Shown here in pieces: positions 47,323-59,866 of a stretch of DNA of 64,000 bases. Position numbers and translations under genes: made by a program. Numbering within the stretch: the stretch's first letter is position 1; each line of letters begins with the position of its first letter. Source of the DNA: Polytrichum commune. Taxonomy: Eukaryota > Streptophyta > Polytrichopsida > Polytrichales > Polytrichaceae. The notes below the pieces were generated by a model. It worked only from the letters and a program-made list of their open reading frames with translations. It was not told the DNA's origin and did no database searches. Where the stretch lies: NCBI GenBank assembly GCA_950295325.1, contig OX485805.1, forward strand, positions 18,215,501-18,279,500, given 5' to 3'.

Positions 47323-48532
47323 GGGCCGGTTTACACTACAGTGGAGAAGGCCTCCGGTCGGTCAAGAATGCTTGGCCAAGACATGGTTATATGAGGCAAA
47401 TGGTGGATGTGCCGGAGAAGAATTAAAGGCAACAAAATATTTCTTAAGGAGTCTTGACCGGTTGAAGTCTAAACACCTAGAGGAGAAGTTTAGCAGAGAA
47501 GTCCACCAGAGAAGTCCACCGGTGAAGAGAAATTCACCTAATGGTGAAGATTTTTTGTGATAAAAAACCATAATTCTCTACATTCACATTGTATCAAACA
47601 GATTTCAACAAGAATTGTGTTCATAAGACCTGTGTAATATAATGTTCAATTTTATTCAAAAGATAATGAAAATTGCCAAATTGCCAATTGTCAAGTTTGG
47701 CCCATGTAGGAAATAAATGTCTCCTTGGGTGTTTAAGAATGAAGAGGGGAAAACCCATACACATTGGACAAAGCACTACTCTTTGGTATTATTTAAGACA
47801 TGCTCTCCTCTTAATCATCCTCATCAATTTCTCTCTTCTTATCTTTGATCTTCAATCATGGATAATCGAAGAAGAGAGATTTTGTGCTCTCTTATGATCT
47901 TTATGGTTTTGAAGTATTTTATTGTTTCAACTATGGCGATACAAAAAACCATCATGTATCACCATAATGCTTCAATTGTGATGATGGCATATTTTTTGTT
48001 TGGGAGCAAGGAGAGGGTGGTGTGGAAATTTGACCGGCCAAGTGGATATGTGTCACAATTTCTTCTTGGATCATATAATGCAAAAATGTTCAAAGATCGT
48101 GTACGGGTAAGTAAGCCTACTTTCTTTCTTTTTTATGTCATTTGCTTGGACCCATGTTGAGCAAGAAAGATACAAAATTAAGACTTTGTATTCCAATAGA
48201 GTGTAGAATTTCTTTGACATTGCATCGATTGGCAACCGGTGATACTTTGCATACACTTGCCGATTTGTATGGTAATTTTTATTGAGTTGGGCTTCTCCGG
48301 AGGAAGAGTTTCTTGTCCGGCCTCTTGAGGCCGGAGAAGCCCAACTCCAAAAAGTGCCGCCATGTAGGCGGCCATGTCATTTTATCATCCATGAGAAAAG
48401 TCCACCACCATTGTTTTCTTGACCTAGTGTAAACACCCACCGGTCAAGAGTTGCATTTTCAACCAATCACAATTGAGAAACGCCCTTTTTTTCATGACCG
48501 GTGGACTTCCCCACCGTAGTGTAAACCGGCCC
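47323..48532 (+). mobile_element. PIF/Harbinger-type element, 1.21 kb, sister of 4075-5423
   Basis: The ends GGGCCGGTTTACACTACAG and (reverse complement) GGGCCGGTTTACACTACGG are flanked by TAA at 47320-47322 and 48533-48535. Nearly colinear with the 4075 element, including the transposase start at 47858 and the subterminal hairpin (48275-48350). It lacks the (AG)n tract. The two copies are very similar by eye, so transposition was fairly recent. Confidence 0.87.
47858..48160 (+). pseudogene. N-terminal remnant of a PIF/Harbinger-type nuclease, second copy
   Basis: Begins MDNRRREILCSL like the frame at 4596 and differs from it at only a few residues (for example WKFDRPS for WKFHRPS, and FKDRVRVSK for FKDHVRVSK). 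It stops at the same place, before any DDE catalytic segment. A strong GT donor-like site (CGG|GTAAGT) follows the FKDRVR codons, so this may be exon 1 of a formerly spliced transposase gene. Confidence 0.55.
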
Positions 48533-48748
48533 TAAGCGATAGAATTTCAAGAACATGGAAAACAAACCGAATAAACACCCACATGATATTCGAGTGGCAC
48601 GTGGTTTGGTGTGGCTCCCAAAACGGTTACCAAGAAGACACATGTTGAGAGAGATTAGATTGCGTGCTCAAAATATGATACCCATTTTAAGCTCACTAGT
48701 AAACATAATTTGAGGAGGCCTTCAGCCTCGTGTGTGAAGTGGCCCTTA

Positions 48749-49262
48749 GGGCCGCTTTACACTTAGAGGCCGGGCCAATTCGTTGTGTAAGAGGCTTGAA
48801 ATCCTCATTTGTGATTGGTCAAAAGGCTCAAATCGGCCCCAACCCCTTTACATCTAGAGGCCGGGCCGATTTGGTGGTATGATTTTTTTAATTAAAAAAT
48901 GTATGTTATGACACGGCCCGAGCTCGTTGAATTGGGTGCACCCAAAATGGAAGGCCAATGTCATATTCCACTAAAAAAATCTTCTTAAATAAAGTATAAA
49001 TTTTTAAAGTGAACTAGATCCATTGGATTATGTGGAATCTAAAGGCTCTATCTTAGATTATGCTACATCCGTTGGATTGGGCTAATTTTTTTGAATCAGC
49101 TTGGCTTCTTGGCCCGAGGACCTTTACATATGGGAAAATTGGCCCCCGGTATAATCTTATTATAATGTGTAGTAGAGGCTGGCCTCCAACCCAAAAAAGG
49201 CTGAAATTTTGTGCAATCGGCCTCAAGGGAAATTGGCCCGGCCTCTAGGTGTAAAGCGGCCC
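48749..49262. mobile_element. Harbinger-type MITE, 'GGGCCGCTTTACACTTAGAGG' family, 514 bp
   Basis: The ends GGGCCGCTTTACACTTAGAG and (reverse complement) GGGCCGCTTTACACCTAGAG are flanked by TTA at 48746-48748 and 49263-49265. The left TTA is shared with the end of a 'GGGCCACTTCACAC' MITE fragment (about 48708-48745), so one element inserted at the edge of another. No coding content. Confidence 0.88.
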
Positions 49263-49499
49263 TTAGTATACGGGTTTGAAGTTATTAGCGTACAGTGTTG
49301 TAACTTGCTTACACCGCTATTTTGTGGCACGGGTATCGGAAATTTATTAGTTGGGATTACTTAATTAATTAGGGCGGAGTTCATGCAATGGGTCCAGGGT
49401 TTAAGCTTAAAGTCATGGGTGAGACTGCATGCACACATATCCAACCGCCACCTGGATTCGGGTGACAATAATGGAACCCTGGATCGGCATGAAATTCTG

Positions 49500-50044
49500 G
49501 CCCTAAAGAGTGTGTGTTGTGTGTTAACTTAGTGGCATATGGTGTTTTACCGTCATTGTGGCACCTTTTCTAATGACACTTGTTATGAATGAGTTTCCCA
49601 AACACCGTCATCCCCACTTCCTATATACTTTAGTTCATCCATTCTTTCTATGCTTTGCATCCTAATATTCTATGTAATGAAATGTTGTCATGAATGATTG
49701 AAATTTGAATGCAAGCTCAATCAGTAAGTGACTGTAATTGCAACCTTGTAAATCTATTAATGGCCAATTTGTGTAATGAATGAATGTGAGGACTGCGTAG
49801 AGTGTTGAGTGACACTTACACGGGTGGTCGTCGATTGGTATGAGCAAGACAAACAGGATTGGTGACACTAAGTACAATGTATATAGTGTATTGACAAATG
49901 AACGGGTTGCGTTTGAGAAATAACCGGTTGAAGTTCAAGACGTCATGAAAATAACTTATTGTTTTGGAGGAATCTGTGGAATATCCCTCGAGTTATTGAA
50001 GGAAAACCGAGCCATTGTAGTGGTTGAGAGATGATATTTTAGAC
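49500..50044. repeat. Dispersed repeats H and E (reverse orientation)
   Basis: 49660-49880 is the reverse complement of repeat H at 7310-7560, and 49890-50000 is a reverse-complement fragment of repeat E ('AACCGGTTGAAGTTCAAGA'). No gene seen. Confidence 0.5.
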
Positions 50045-50275
50045 CCAAAGAGTTTACACTAGGGTATGGGTTTGATGTATAAAGAAATGAAGTGGTGTTG
50101 ATGTGGAATCACTAACCTGCAATGTGTTGGGAATCCTTGTTCAAGATTTTGTTTTCCTCTCATGCCAATGTTCAAGGCCAAGTCCAATCTTCAGTCCAAA
50201 TGGAACGTCCATCAAGGGGTGATATGGGCTTCTAGCTTTGTTGGACCAAGTCCCTAATGTGAACACACCCTAAGG
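50045..50275. mobile_element. Probable MITE, 'TTTACACTAGGGT' family, diverged
   Basis: Shares 'GTTTACACTAGGGT' and the inner order (AAGAAATGAAGTGG, TGTGGAATCACTAACCTG, CATCAAGGGGTGATATGG, TTGGACC) with 60374-60661, and more loosely with 58284-58519 and about 60680-61207. The ends are too decayed to define a target duplication. Confidence 0.5.
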
Positions 50276-51479
50276 TTTAAAGATACTTTGGACTAAAAGT
50301 CTACTACAAACTCCTTGGATCTAATTACTCTATATAAACCATTATAATCACACAAATTTGGAAATTTGCCAGCTTTTGGACACATACGTAAACCCGCCTT
50401 ACTCTTAGGTGCTCTCAACATTTTTCATACAAACTGCGTATTATGTCTTTTGTACACGATGATCTAGAAATTTTAGCTTAGTTTGCACTAGGTTGGTGCA
50501 TCCCATGATTATATTTGCAGGGCCCACATGAACAAATGCACACTGCTTAATAATGTTTTGAGGTTGACCGAGTCAAAGTATCCCAAAAGCCCATGACGAA
50601 GACAAAATTTTGAGAATCCGGACCCATACAAGTTACATGCAATTTCAACTCGGGCAACTTCAACTTTAAGTACCCTCTCAAATGATGACATATAAGAAAC
50701 GTCAAGGGGTTGCACGAGGGGTTATGTGGTTAGGCTTTAAGCCTCCTATTTTCATTTTATGTGAGGCATATCTCCTCAAAGTCGTTGACAACTAAGAGAG
50801 AGAGAGAGAGAGAGAGTTCCAACAATACAAGGTAATGGCCGTGATTTGGTGCCGAAGGAATCTATGAAGTCCTTTAAAGACTTCAAGGACCGCATGCTCG
50901 CAAGGTCACCGGTTTGGTCAAATTTTGAGTCAATTAAGTTGTTTTTGCATCTTGGATTCAAATGACTCCATTTTAAAGTGTCTCAAGTGTAGATGTTTAG
51001 AACATTTTAGATGCAAATGTCATGCCTGTAGTTAGAACTTAGGAATGGGAACCAACATTAGGACATGACTGAACCATGTGCACTATATATATATACCACT
51101 CAAAATATTAATAGTGAACGTAATGGAGAAATATTATATGATTGTTTATTAAAGAGAAAGAGAATTCTCACTTTTGGACCCTTAAACCTTTTGCATCTTC
51201 ACTTCGACTTTGAAACTTGACATGACAATCTTTGTGATTCATTGTGATTAGTTAATCCCATGAGACTCTTCTTGGGCAATTTCCACACCAATCCGGCTAT
51301 CAAAATATTTGTGGAGTTGGAAGTGCCCGTTAGTAGAGTTCATTTTAAAAGGACGATACCAACCATATGGTGTTTGGAGGTGCATCTTGTTTATGGTGTG
51401 TTAGTCGGAAACTCTTTGGTTCTAACAAATACTCTAGATATAGACTTGAGAAGTCCACCAACCTTAGTGCTTCAAAGAG
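50276..51479. other. Intergenic, no gene seen
   Basis: AT-rich spacer with an (AG)n tract at about 50793-50816 and a short (TA)n at 51084. No recognised coding content. Confidence 0.4.
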
Positions 51480-52745
51480 ATGTTGTTATGCTCTCAAGAG
51501 CATAACAAGAGCGTGCCTACAAAGACTGCTAAACAAGCTTCATGAGTTTTCCACTTCTTCTAGTCTTGAAGTTGATTCACCTATAACCAAAATCATGATC
51601 TTTAGCCGTAACAATCAAAACTTAAACCAAAAGGCATTTTACCTAAACAAGGGCCAAATTGAGATAACCCACGAATTTAAATATCTTGGGATTGATTTCT
51701 ATTCACAACATGACTTTGAGCCATCAAGTAAAAGGCGAAAGAATGGCAAGTATGAAAACCTCCATGGGCATTTTCAGGAAAGAAGCAGTAGTCAGAGTCA
51801 CATGTTGGGAACTCAAGTCCCATCTATTCAAGATTTTATTGCTTCTAACTTTCACATATGGTACTCAAATTTAGGGAGGAGACTTGGAAAACTCTTATTG
51901 GAAGGTTTTTGAGAAGGGCATGAAGATACGTATGATGTCTCATGTCAAAGATACATTCTTTGACAATTTACCATATTTTGTTGGCCGAATTTTGAGAATT
52001 CCCCGTAAAATTATATGCTCTTAAGCTCACCATGGGGTTTCAACGATGGCATGCTCACCTACCCTCCTCTTGGTTAGTCAGTCAAGCAACCTTACCTTCC
52101 TGACACTTGGTCAAACATGGATATTACACTAGGCATAAATCGACAACCGTGTGGAAGGCATCTTGGGGTCTATCTCATTGGGAAACCCATGACAATTCGA
52201 TAACATCAAAGATTGCATTAAATGATATCAAGGAGGCTTTTCTTATTGAAGAGTGGAATTATTTCGATCTCTTGGGGAAGAAACCAAAATACCTCCACCT
52301 CAAGAAATTTTCTCAAATACGAATGTGAATTGTACCTGAAGCAACCATTGACACCACCATAGATCAAGATCATCATTGCTTACCACACTGCAAACCATAG
52401 ACTTGCAATTGAAATTGGACGGTGGTCAACTATCCTTATCTCTAGAGATAATAGACTATGCCACTTTTGCTCTTACAATGCAGTTGAAAACGAGGCACAC
52501 TTTGCGTTGAAGTGTCCCCTATATAAGCCCATTAGAGACAAGTCTCCATCAATATTTGAAAATGTAGTGTTAGGGAGCCCCAAGTTTTGCTTCCAATCAA
52601 ATTATCAAGTTGACATTAGTCTTTGCCTCACAGAGGATGCCGCACTCCACCACTCTAGGAAATTAGCCGGTTTAAAACCATCCTAATGTACTTTCAGTCC
52701 CATTAGCCTTTTTGACTTTCCGGACTCTATAATCAATTTCATCTC
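51480..52745 (+). pseudogene. 5'-truncated LINE copy
   Basis: Begins within the reverse transcriptase, near the text 'RACLQRLLNKLHEFSTSSSL', and runs through 'PITKIMIFSRNNQ', 'EITHEFKYLGIDFYSQHDFE', to the Cys/His block 'CHFCSYNAVENEAHFALKC'. It ends in the same place as the 19430-22115 copy (about 'CCCATTAGCC...AATCAATTTCATC'). 5' truncation with a shared 3' end is the usual result of LINE integration. Stops and frameshifts are present, but it is less damaged in the RT-distal part than the other copy. Confidence 0.8.
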
Positions 52746-53040
52746 GTTTCGATAGACTAATCGAAGGTCTTTGACTCTAATTATGGGGTCAAATCTTTGT
52801 AAAATAATAATCTACATGTTATACTCTAATCCACTACGTTTTCACCTTTGCAATGGATAGGTTTATCTAGACACCACGAACCTCTATCCATTTTCCCTAC
52901 CTACCTATGTTGCCCAAGGACTAGTGGTGCATCTCTTTTTAATTTACTGAAAAATAATCATTTCAACATGCATTTTTAAACACTTGGCAAATTTTGAGCC
53001 ATTGTGGAATGTTTTTGAAACTATAAATTCACTACTATAA

Positions 53041-53325
53041 TTAGTCTAGAACCAACAGGGTGAATACAAACACACGCAACTTCGCCAATTGTTCCATATT
53101 ACCATATAGCATTACTACATTCAAACTCAACGGCAATGCCTGAACCCTAAACCCTGAGTCATGGACGGAGAATGACGATGGTGACGTTGCTGACGACGAC
53201 GTTGAACGAGACGAATTTTGCATCGGGGACGATCCATGAAAAATATTGGATCTATACTTGAACGGAGAAGAGTTCAAAGAATTCGATCCTAGAAAAGGGG
53301 AAAGTTTTCGATAACGATCGGCCAT
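53041..53325 (-). CDS. Possible first exon of an unidentified minus-strand gene
   Basis: Frame starting MADRYRKLSPFLGSNSLNS followed by a Ser-rich stretch (SSRSTSSSATSPSSFS) after a favourable ATGG context. It looks more like real protein than neighbouring frames: low-complexity Ser/Pro N-termini of this kind precede many plant protein domains. A donor-like site (AGG|GTTCAG) could end the exon near 53150. I found no downstream exon on the minus strand, where the LINE copy now lies. It may be a gene fragment. Function unknown. Confidence 0.25.
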   Translation of the reverse strand: MADRYRKLSPFLGSNSLNSSPFKYRSNIFHGSSPMQNSSRSTSSSATSPSSFSVHDSGFRVQALPLSLNVVMLYGNMEQLAKLRVFVFTLLVLD

Positions 53326-53636
53326 AAAAAAACCCTCACGGATTGATATCTTTGATACATTTTTTCATTAAAAAAATCAAAATTTTAGAGATGTTTAAAA
53401 TTGTAATTTACGATAATGCCGCTCCGACCTCTAGAATTAGAATAAAAAAAATGCAACACTACCAAGCACCCATGCATGGTTTTCCGGTGAGGAAGATGCC
53501 TACCGCCCCCTTATAGGTGTCTTTATGTCTCCGTATGAGGTGGGGGGGTGCCACGTGGGCGACTAGGATTGGGCGAACGACATCCCTTTACATGCATGCC
53601 AAACATAATACTCCGGACACGCTCATTGCTTGGGAG

Positions 53637-54235
53637 CGGCAGGCAACCCAATTTAGGAATCACTTCCATGCGCTTGATGTGTTGGGAATATTGCAAAGCT
53701 TTGCTAATTGCAGCAAATGGCGAGATTCACAAGCATCAGTAAGGAAGGCTTTTTCTCATCATAGGAACGTGGTTAATAGCTTCTTACCCGGGTAGTTAAG
53801 GTTTCAATATAGCAACTGCATTGAACATATGAATTCAATTTTAGTGAGGTCCACACTATTTATCATCGGCCCATGTTAATTTTCTTGTAGTCATTGGGTG
53901 GCATCTAGAGAGGGTGGCATATGACACTTGGTGTTGCAGGCAACCTAATATGGGAATCACCTTGTGTGTGTGGGCTGTGTGTGTTGGGAATCGTGCGAAA
54001 GTTGTTTGTACGGTAATTAGGTTGCATTGTTAATTGTAGTAGAAATCGAGGTTCATGAGCATCGGAAAGGAATGTTTTTTTCTGCCTACCCAAGGTGGAT
54101 TTTCAAGGCAAATACACTAAACGTGTGCATTTAGTATGGTCCATGAGGTTTATTCATCATCAACCCATGTTAATCGTCTTGCAACAATTGGGTGCCAACT
54201 ACATGGGGTGTCGTATGACACTCGGTGTTGCATGA
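53637..54235. repeat. Two-copy ~300-bp tandem duplication
   Basis: 53637-53935 and 53936-54235 share, in order, 'GCAGGCAACC', 'GGGAATCAC', 'TGTGTTGGGAAT', 'CATGAGCATC/AAGCATCAG', 'GGTCCA', 'CCCATGTTAAT' and 'GACACTTGGTGTTGCA'. The copies are diverged. Confidence 0.7.
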
Positions 54236-57200
54236 TGAGTCACAAAGACCACTCTAATTATCACGGCACAGTAGCTTCGGAGCCACCTGAAGTCATGTGA
54301 GTTCACCACTCATGGTATTACGTGTCATTTACTACTTGAAATGATGCAATGCTTTAACTTCTTACCATAAATATTTTTCTTACCAACAAAAATCGATTAT
54401 ATTGTGTGTGGACATTATACAACATAATGAATTTACCAGGTGAAACTTACATTCTTGGTAGAAAGTTGGCACTTCATAACTCGGAATAGTAAGTGACATT
54501 CAATACCATAAACATGGTAGTTTGCCACAAGGAAGGGTGAGAATCTAGAGAAAATTTGTATTTGTCCAATCAATTATATTCTTGACATCGTTGACATTTA
54601 AATCAGGGTAAGAGACCTCAATTTAGTATAGTGGAACCTAGTTGACATGGATTAACAACAAACTTGGGAAGGAATTGTTTACACTGCTCCCAATGGTAGG
54701 TGGAGAGACATAAACCAACATTTAAGTTTATTTGAACAAACCACTTGTCCAAAAATAACAAGGCCTGAATGTTTGTATTCCGTGTTGGCCAACAACCAAA
54801 TTTGTGGAGTTTTGAGATCTAGTGTACGTCACATTGACGGTTCAAATTATCCAAAATCAATGCATACATCTAGACATACTTAAATCCTAGTTCATACAAG
54901 TGTACCTCTCATTCATCCAGCACAAAAACTTAACTTCTCATAGGTTTGCAAATTTGCCTTATAATAATTCCCATGGAGAGAAATCCGAAGATTTCATAGT
55001 GACAACAAGTAAAATTAATGGATGCATCAATTCCCTTTGAATGCGATTCGCGTTGGTTTTGCACTGCAAAATATGAACCTCGTTGAACTCCCAAAGCGTA
55101 CGATGCTATCCTAATATTTAATGTGGAGCCCTATTTTCTCATCCTAGTCCATGGCCACCTTATATTGCCTAAGGGATAACATTGTTCAATTGAGGTCTAG
55201 TGGGGTTAGAAACAACTTGAGGTTTGTGCATGGATGGTGCATTTAATATGCATACTTTAGACCTGCGATGTTGTTGCATGTTCCACCCATGTATATGAAT
55301 TTATACCGTGGATTAATCCATTCATGCATGCAACCATAAGTCCATGTCCATATGCTCCTCATGCTTGTGTGTATGTGCCATACGCATGTATGCTCATGTC
55401 CATGCTCATAAGCCCTCTCATGATCTGTCATCATGGCTGCCACCCATGCCATTTTGCCACCTCTTTTAGGCTTCTCCCACCATATTCACCTTTTGCACTT
55501 GCAACCTTCCACCATGCTTCCATAATTGTTGTGTGGCATGGGTGTTGTGTTGTGTGTATTGTGTGTGTGTGTGTGTGTGTGTGGGGGGGGGGGGGTTGGT
55601 CACATGTTTGTGATGTGAGGAACCTTTCACATTTGATGCTTTTTCTTTAGATTTTATTGCCACTGTTTGTAGGACATAGCCTATGCATCGACTTCTATGT
55701 TTCAAGAGCAAATTTCCTAACCACTTTGCATTCACACTTGGACATTACTTGTTCCCACTATTTTTGGTCCAGTTTATTTAACGTGGATGGTGAAAGCTTG
55801 CATACCTTGGACAATTAACCAACTAATTCAACTATTACTTGACTAGTTGCCTTTCGTAACTATAGTTGATCTAAAATGTACTTAATTATAGTTATATATA
55901 TGTCTACTTAACTATAGGTGTTCCCTAAAATGTATTGGAAAAAAATATAATTGACTATAGTTGATTATAGGTCTAATAAATAGCCATGAACTGGCAAACT
56001 ATATAGTTATAATTATAGTCTTTCATAAGAAAGGACAGAGCCTCGTGGTTTTATTGTTTTCTTGTTTATTTACTTGTATGTTTTTGGACAATAATGGAGA
56101 AAAATGATGGGGTGACAACTTCACCACCACCGCCACCATGTGTAGATTTCCATATAGAATTAGCGTTGAATCTAGTGTGTTTGGACATGGAAAAAAACCT
56201 ACACCCTCACATGTGCAATTAGGTTGCCTTTAAGAATAGATTGCCTCTTGACCCATGCAAATTACCTTGGGTCAAATCATATCACAAAAACTCATAACTT
56301 ATTTTAATTTCATTTGTATAGCAACCACATTAAACACAATCACATTTTTTTGTTACCATGGTAATAACTATTGAAAATAGTGTGGAATGTTCGTAATGTC
56401 GCGTGGGGCAACCTTATTCCACATATCAATGTACAACATGTCTTCCTAGTTCTCTCCACAATTGGGAAGCAACTAGTTTGGTTTGCATACACAAAGGGAA
56501 TCGATTGCAGACCCCATGATGGAGTTTGCATAGACATTACAAATCCTTGGTCAGCAAGAGCAAATTTTACTTCCCAACACCTCCCATCATGGTTATAATA
56601 AAAACTTGTCCCTCTAAACTTATTTTTTGATTCGTATTAGATTAACCTCATAAGACCGATTGATGATCTCTGATCCTAATTTAGGTATTAATTTAACCCA
56701 AAACATTAACCTCTAGGCTATATTGAACAATCATCGTTTCCACTCTCCCTAACAATGAGTGTTATGAACATGTATGGCATCTCCATTTTGTGGGCCCATC
56801 AAATCCAACCCCATCCATGATGCGGAATTTGGTAGACATCTACATGTAAGTTATGATATAAGTTAGTCATGGCATCTCCTAGCTCTCCATCATACATTCA
56901 ATGCTATGTGTGTCCACTTCACCCCTAAGGATAACCGAGTGATAGGTATCCATCCATGCTTAAAACCCTTCAAACTCGATACTCATCCAAAAATCAAGTC
57001 GGTTGAACTCCAAGACCTCATTGTTTCAAAGCCCTAGATATCGAGTGGGCTTGTACATCCTAGCTCATGTACATAAATTGCCCTTCTTGGCAACCACCAA
57101 ATTCAAATAGAGTGATTTGGGGATGTTCAAAATTTGCATAGTGTTTGGGGGAAGAATAGGAGTTTTTGTGTAAGTTCTTAGTATACTTGGTGAGTTGCGT

Positions 57201-57339
57201 GTCATGACTTTGTTAGGGGAAATGTCCTCACACTACAATGAAAGTTGACTCCTTGAGTGACGAAATAAAAGTATATATGGACCTTACAATGTCATTTAGA
57301 AATAAAATAAAACCCCCCCAAAAAAATCGAACACTTATA
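54236..57339. other. Long intergenic stretch, no gene seen
   Basis: About 3 kb of AT-rich DNA without recognised genes. It contains a (TG)n(G)n tract at about 55560-55596. Small frames such as 55324-55650 are produced by that simple sequence. Confidence 0.45.
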
Positions 57340-57342
57340 TAA

Positions 57343-57675
57343 GGGTTGCTTTTTGTGAGGAGCCAAGGTCAATTTGGGGCAGTGACATGCATGAATCTTT
57401 GTACGTGATTGGTCTAATTCACTAAATCAACCCCAAGATATGTATATGATGCAGTCAAGGCCATTTCCTCATAATTGTATTCCATTGAGGTGAAATTATA
57501 TTATGATGCATTGAGGACAAAATTTGACATGGCGTGATGGAAGAGCACTGGATCATACCAAAATGGAAAGCCAATTTGCTTCCTTGATGCCGTGTTAGAG
57601 CTTCCTCCCTTCTTGGCCCGAGTGTATTTTCCGTGTGAATTGGCTTAGGCCTCCACCCCCCATGTAAAGCAACCC
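57343..57675. mobile_element. Harbinger-type MITE, 333 bp, diverged
   Basis: The ends GGGTTGCTTTTTGTGAGG and (reverse complement) GGGTTGCTTTACATGGGG are flanked by TAA at 57340-57342 and 57676-57678. The right part resembles the 48749 family (GGCCCGAG, 'AATGGAAAGCCAAT', GGCCTCC), so it is probably an older member of that family. Confidence 0.7.
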
Positions 57676-58283
57676 TAAGTTAGGTGGTGCATGGCACAAT
57701 TTCGAGTTAAGAGCAAGCACCAACAAGACATGTGTCGGACTACGTGTCGACTTGAAGAGGAATTTAAGAGGATATTATTGTTGATTCATTGCTACATGTG
57801 CAATTTCGACTCCAATTCTAAAGCTTGGAAATGACAATTGTTTACGACTCGCATGTTAAGATTGAACGAGTCAACTCTCCCAAAACTAGGGTTAGATATG
57901 GTTGTGGAGCTGAAAGTTCCCACAACAAGACCACATATATTATGGTAGAGTAGATGGCGCTTTGACCAACACCCACCCACAACTAACTTACTAACATCTT
58001 GCACAATAAGCACACATTGATCATGAGAACGTCCACCACCTTAAAATGATGTTCCCATGTTGGTTTTGAGTCATATACCAATAAGACTTTTGACCCTTAT
58101 AAAACATGTCTTACATAAATCAAACAAGACACACTTTGGTGCATTCTTATCCCTTGTCAACTACTAACCAAAAAAAATCAATTAAAAGTCCAAAAATACA
58201 AATAATACAGTATAAATGCTCAATGATAAAAGGTGTTGATTTAGCACCATCGACTTGAGACATTTTGCTTCCGAGGGAACAAA

Positions 58284-58519
58284 GGGTGGGTTTACATTAG
58301 GGCCTACGTCCAGGGGATGTGGGGTCCACTACACCTCTTACCACATCTTAATGGATCGTACTTTTAAACCCAAGATTGAACCAACTTTGAAGATCAGATC
58401 TTACACTAACATGAGTATTTTCTTGAGGTAGGATTGTTGAGATTTGACGGGAAAGTGATGCCACATTAGCACCACTTCATTTCCTCCACACCTTGGGACC
58501 TGGACCCTAGTGCACACCC
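58284..58519. mobile_element. Probable MITE, 'TTTACACTAGGGT' family
   Basis: The left end GGGTGGGTTTACATTAGGGC pairs imperfectly with the right end GGGTGTGCACTAGGGTCC (reverse complement). AAA lies on both sides, so a 3-bp duplication is possible but weak. No coding content. Confidence 0.5.
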
Positions 58520-58706
58520 AAACTCCTTGGGTCCAATTATTGTGCTCTCAACCAATAAGATCGCTCGTTTTGGTAGATCCCTTAGTCTTGGACCTTAGTG
58601 TCTACCCACCTAAAGCCTCAACTTACACGGTCACCTATCATAACACTACAAGCATACATATCATGGGCAATTGTCCTACGCCAGTGGACTATCTACAAAG
58701 CCATCA

Positions 58707-59445
58707 CACGGATAGATTCGGATCGTTCTTTCACCATCGCAAGACGATTGCCTAGGACTCGTATGCTAGTAGTGATACTAGTATGTCCACACACGGTGTA
58801 AATAGGACATCATCATCTTAGAAGAGTCTCTCAACATCTTTATCTTCTTCTTCTTCTTTTACAAGGATAGATTCAGATCGTTCTTGCACCATCACAAGAC
58901 GATTGCCTAGGACTCGTAGGCTAGTAGTGATACTAGCATGTCCACACACGGTGTAAATAGGACATCATCATCTTAGAAGAGTCTCTCAACATCTTTATCT
59001 TCTTCTTCTTCTTTTACAAGGATAGATTCGGATTGTTCTTGCACCATCACAAGACGATTGCCTAGGACTCATATGCTAGTAGTGATACTAACATGTCCAC
59101 ACACGGTGTAAATAGGACATCATCATCTTAGAAGACTCTCTCAACAACTTCTTCTTCTTCTTCTTCTTCTTTTACATGGATAGATTCAGATCGTTCTTGC
59201 ACCATCACAAGACGATTGCCTAGGTCTCATATGCTAGTAGTGATACTAGCATGTCCGCATATGGTGTAAATAGGACATCATCATCTTAGAAGAGTTTCCC
59301 AACAACTTTACCTCCTCCTTCTTCTTCTTCTTGCTTTTACAAGGATAGATTTGGATCGTTCTTGCACCGCCGCCTAGGACTCATAATACAATAGTAGTGA
59401 CACTAGTGTAAATAGGACATCATAGTCTTCTTCTTTCTTCTTTCC
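58707..59445. repeat. Minisatellite, unit about 156 bp, nearly five copies
   Basis: Units start with GGATAGATTCGGATCGTTCT at 58710, 58865, 59020, 59178 and 59343. Each contains ACAAGACGATTGCCTAGGAC, 'GCTAGTAGTGATACTAG', 'CACACGGTGTAAATAGGACA', 'CATCATCTTAGAAGAGTC' and ends in a CTT-rich tract of variable length. The first four are very similar. The fifth is internally deleted. Periods are 155, 155, 158 and 165 bp, the growth coming from the CTT tract. Confidence 0.93.
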
Positions 59446-59866
59446 TTCCCCGTTTCGATAAAACAAAAACCTCGCTGGAGATGTCGACAGAAGAGCAGGC
59501 TTTTTTATTTATTTTATTTGGGGGGGGGGGGCAGTTGATAAGGTTTGGTGGGGGGGGGGGTGTCGGGCATCTAGTATTCGTCTGACCAACACTGAATGAT
59601 TTAGTATATAAGTTAAGGTGTAGAGTCATGACAGTCAGTGAGTGACCATTCCATTCTTTCACTCGACTGCAGCACTCACTCCATTGGACGGCCTTCCTGC
59701 TACTGCCGCCTCCCGGGCTGGGGCAAAACAACCCGTACTCTGGTTCCTTAAGGGCAAGGGTTTAGGCATCCAACAAGGAACAACTGTATGGGTTGGTTTG
59801 CTCAAATTCCCTTCCCGCTGCGACCCCGTCCGTTACATTATAATGCAACGCAGCTAAGTTAACAGA

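Noticed and set aside
47168-47560. 130-codon frame at the left end of the Harbinger element
   Set aside because: It runs across the element boundary and through its terminal inverted repeat, so it cannot be an old gene.
55324-55650. Cys/Val-rich small secreted-protein-like frame
   Set aside because: Its C-terminal part is a (TG)n(G)n tract and there is no signal peptide followed by a regular Cys pattern.
58707-59445. Regular direct repeats considered as a CRISPR-like array
   Set aside because: Units are contiguous ~156-bp copies without unique spacers, and the surrounding genes are eukaryotic with introns.
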